A stretch of DNA of 6,687 nucleotides from Deltaproteobacteria bacterium RIFOXYA12_FULL_61_11 (GTDB lineage Bacteria; Bdellovibrionota_F; JAHFAK01; YA12-FULL-61-11), in NCBI GenBank assembly GCA_001799195.1, contig MGSU01000251.1, positions 1-6,687 of the forward strand. Direction: 5' to 3'. The position numbers and the translations under genes were made by a program. Shown piece after piece: positions 5,037-6,687 of the stretch (positions are counted from its first letter, which is position 1; the number at the start of each line of letters is the position of its first letter). The notes beneath the pieces were generated by a model, which was given only the letters and a program-made list of their open reading frames with translations, had not been told where the DNA came from and ran no database searches.

Positions 5037-6687
5037 ATGCCCCCGGCCGCAGACGCGGAGGTCTTTATCGGTACGCGCAACTACCTCGATTACACCGCCG
5101 ATCGGTTCAAGATCTCGATCCACATGAGCCGGGACGAGGACTTCGAGCGCAAACTCAAGCTGCTGCCGACCAAAGAGAGCGTCGACGAGAGTACCTGGCT
5201 GGCCGATCTCAAGGACTACCAGGCGGTCCTGCAAACCTTCGCCGATTACGAACTCAGCCCGGCCTTAAAGACCGCGGTCGAAAAAGTGGAACGCAGCGGG
5301 GGCACCTCCATCATCCCCGACGTGGTCCTGTCGCGCAGGGACGGCAAGATCAAGGTGGTCATGCCCTCGTACCACAGCGACCTCGTCGAGCGCCTTCAGG
5401 CCGTCCCGAAGAAGAAGTTCGACACGACCGAGAATTGCTGGCTCTACCCCTCCGACCGACTGCGCAACGTCCTCGAGGCGTTGCAGGGGTTCAAGGTCTA
5501 CACCCTCAAGGATATACGCGACGAAGCCCGCCAGATCGTCCACGATCTCAGCGAAACCCGCCGCCGCCGCGAAGCCAACGAGGCCCTGCTGCGCGCCGAG
5601 GAAGTAGAGCTGGACTACGAGTTCAGGATCCCCCCTTTCCATCATCAGCGGCTTGGTATCAAGTTTCTCATCGACAATCTTCAGGCAGGGCTCTTCGACG
5701 AACAAGGCCTCGGCAAGTCCGAACAACTCATCTGCGCCCTGGACCTCTTGCAACGCAGGGGAGCCATCGCTCGAGCGGTGATCGTCTGCCCCAATTCGGT
5801 CAAATATCCCTGGGGCGACGAGATCTCGAAACACTGCGCCCTCTCGTACCGCATCGTCGAGGGGGACCGCCGCCGCCGGGCAGCGGCTCTGGCAAGCGAA
5901 GCCTTCTTCTTGGTCTTGAACTACGAACTCCTGCGCATCGAGTTCACCGCCCTCGAGCGCCTCTTCGCTTCCTGCAAATGCGCCCTGGTGTTCGACGAAT
6001 CCCAGAAGATCAAGAACCGCAACACCAAGACCACCAAGGCCGCGCAAAAACTGGCGTTGCAAACCGAAGTGCGCTACCTGGCCACCGGCACCCCGGTCGG
6101 GAACAGACCCGAGGACCTGTGGGCGCAGATCCAAGTCCTGGACGGCGGCAGATTGTTCGGAAAGTACCACGACTTCCTGCAGGACTATTGTCAGCTCGGC
6201 AACAAGTACAGCACCTGGGCCATCGTACGATACAAAAATCTCAATCAATTACGCGATAAATTGCGCTCCATCAGCATCCGGAGGCTCAAGAACCAGGTCC
6301 TAGACCTGCCCGAGAAGCTCTACCAACTCCATCACGTCGACCTCTGCGAAGCCCAAGCCGCGATGTACCGACAGATGCGCGACACCCTCGCCGTGACCAT
6401 CCGCGACCTCACCGAGCGCGAGGTCGAGCAGAAAGCCCAGAACATCATGGTCCAAATGGTGAGGCTCTCCCAGATCGCCTCCAACCCCCGGCTCCTGGAT
6501 AAACACTACCAGGACGGGAACGCGAAACTGGAAGAACTCGACAGCCTGCTCGAGGACCTGCTCTACGACGACAAGAAGGTCATCATCTGGACCTCGTACG
6601 TCGACAACGTCCTCGAACTGTGCAGCCGCTACGAACGCTATCAGCCTCGCGCCATCTTTGGCCAGGTCTCCCCCGAGGAGCGTTTCC
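5037..6687 (+). CDS. SNF2-family ATPase with a HARP-like domain (SMARCAL1-like), 3' end missing
   Basis: The frame stays open from 5037 to the window edge (550 residues). Residues 1-95 are unassigned. Residues 98-152 (IKVVMPSYHSDLVERL, then VPKKKFD...CWLYPSD) resemble the HARP domain of SMARCAL1-type annealing helicases. The SNF2 ATPase core follows: Q-motif-like FHHQRLG (201-207), Walker A DEQGLGKS (221-228), motif Ia VIVCPNSVKYPW (248-259), Walker B DESQ (320-323), motif III ATGTPVGNRPEDLW (349-362) and IRRLKNQVLDLPEK (414-427). The second RecA lobe begins near VIIWTSY (515-521); its arginine-finger motif lies beyond the window. It probably remodels DNA structures or DNA-protein complexes using ATP, perhaps in fork repair. 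The start is the first ATG; GTG 5007 and TTG 5019 are also in frame, and none has a clear Shine-Dalgarno sequence. It lies 57 nt after the lipoprotein gene. Confidence 0.9.
   Translation, partial: MPPAADAEVFIGTRNYLDYTADRFKISIHMSRDEDFERKLKLLPTKESVDESTWLADLKDYQAVLQTFADYELSPALKTAVEKVERSGGTSIIPDVVLSRRDGKIKVVMPSYHSDLVERLQAVPKKKFDTTENCWLYPSDRLRNVLEALQGFKVYTLKDIRDEARQIVHDLSETRRRREANEALLRAEEVELDYEFRIPPFHHQRLGIKFLIDNLQAGLFDEQGLGKSEQLICALDLLQRRGAIARAVIVCPNSVKYPWGDEISKHCALSYRIVEGDRRRRAAALASEAFFLVLNYELLRIEFTALERLFASCKCALVFDESQKIKNRNTKTTKAAQKLALQTEVRYLATGTPVGNRPEDLWAQIQVLDGGRLFGKYHDFLQDYCQLGNKYSTWAIVRYKNLNQLRDKLRSISIRRLKNQVLDLPEKLYQLHHVDLCEAQAAMYRQMRDTLAVTIRDLTEREVEQKAQNIMVQMVRLSQIASNPRLLDKHYQDGNAKLEELDSLLEDLLYDDKKVIIWTSYVDNVLELCSRYERYQPRAIFGQVSPEERF

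Noticed and set aside
5265-6248. A 327-codon minus-strand frame opposite the SNF2 gene
   Set aside because: Antisense shadow of the SNF2 gene with no domain-like motifs or ribosome binding site.
4838-6259. A 473-codon open frame on the plus strand, overlapping the SNF2 gene in another frame
   Set aside because: It is Arg/Pro/Gly-rich and motif-free, while the overlapping frame from 5037 carries the ordered SNF2 motifs.

Overview
The window is GC-rich DNA with mostly G/C third codon positions, and it reads as a bacterial chromosome segment. A Sec-exported, probably lipid-anchored LamG protein points to a Gram-negative organism. The CoA-thioester genes and the style of the lipoprotein would fit a deltaproteobacterial-grade lineage (Desulfobacterota, Myxococcota or a neighbouring phylum), but nothing here fixes the taxonomy. 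I saw no rRNA, tRNA, CRISPR array, insertion sequence or integrase.

Left third (minus strand, 1-2032): a tightly packed operon transcribed leftwards. A GNAT-like protein (1196-1945) is followed after 1 nt by a thiolase-superfamily protein (19-1194). After 2 nt comes the start codon of a third gene that leaves the window. All three starts have strong Shine-Dalgarno sequences, and a near-consensus promoter (2004-2032) lies upstream. The thiolase-like protein keeps the two active-site His motifs but has Pro where the nucleophilic Cys should be, so it may not be a conventional thiolase. By analogy with SCP-x/archaeal-type thiolases the missing third gene may be a DUF35 partner; this is inference.

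The divergent spacer (1946-2186) holds that promoter, a weaker rightward promoter (2125-2153) and a small inverted repeat between them (2055-2075).

Right two thirds (plus strand): a radical SAM protein with a reduced SPASM-like Cys-rich tail (2187-3161), an exported LamG protein with a VanW-like C-terminal domain (3234-4979), and a SNF2-family ATPase with a HARP-like region (5037 to the right edge, incomplete). They are co-oriented with short gaps (72 and 57 nt) and could be cotranscribed, but their functions do not form an obvious pathway. None has a clear Shine-Dalgarno sequence, unlike the left operon. The lipoprotein gene carries a C10 tract that could make it slippage-prone.

I found no convincing complete novel system. 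The points most worth following are the Cys-less thiolase operon, the LamG/VanW-like lipoprotein with its poly-C tract, and the orphan radical SAM enzyme.
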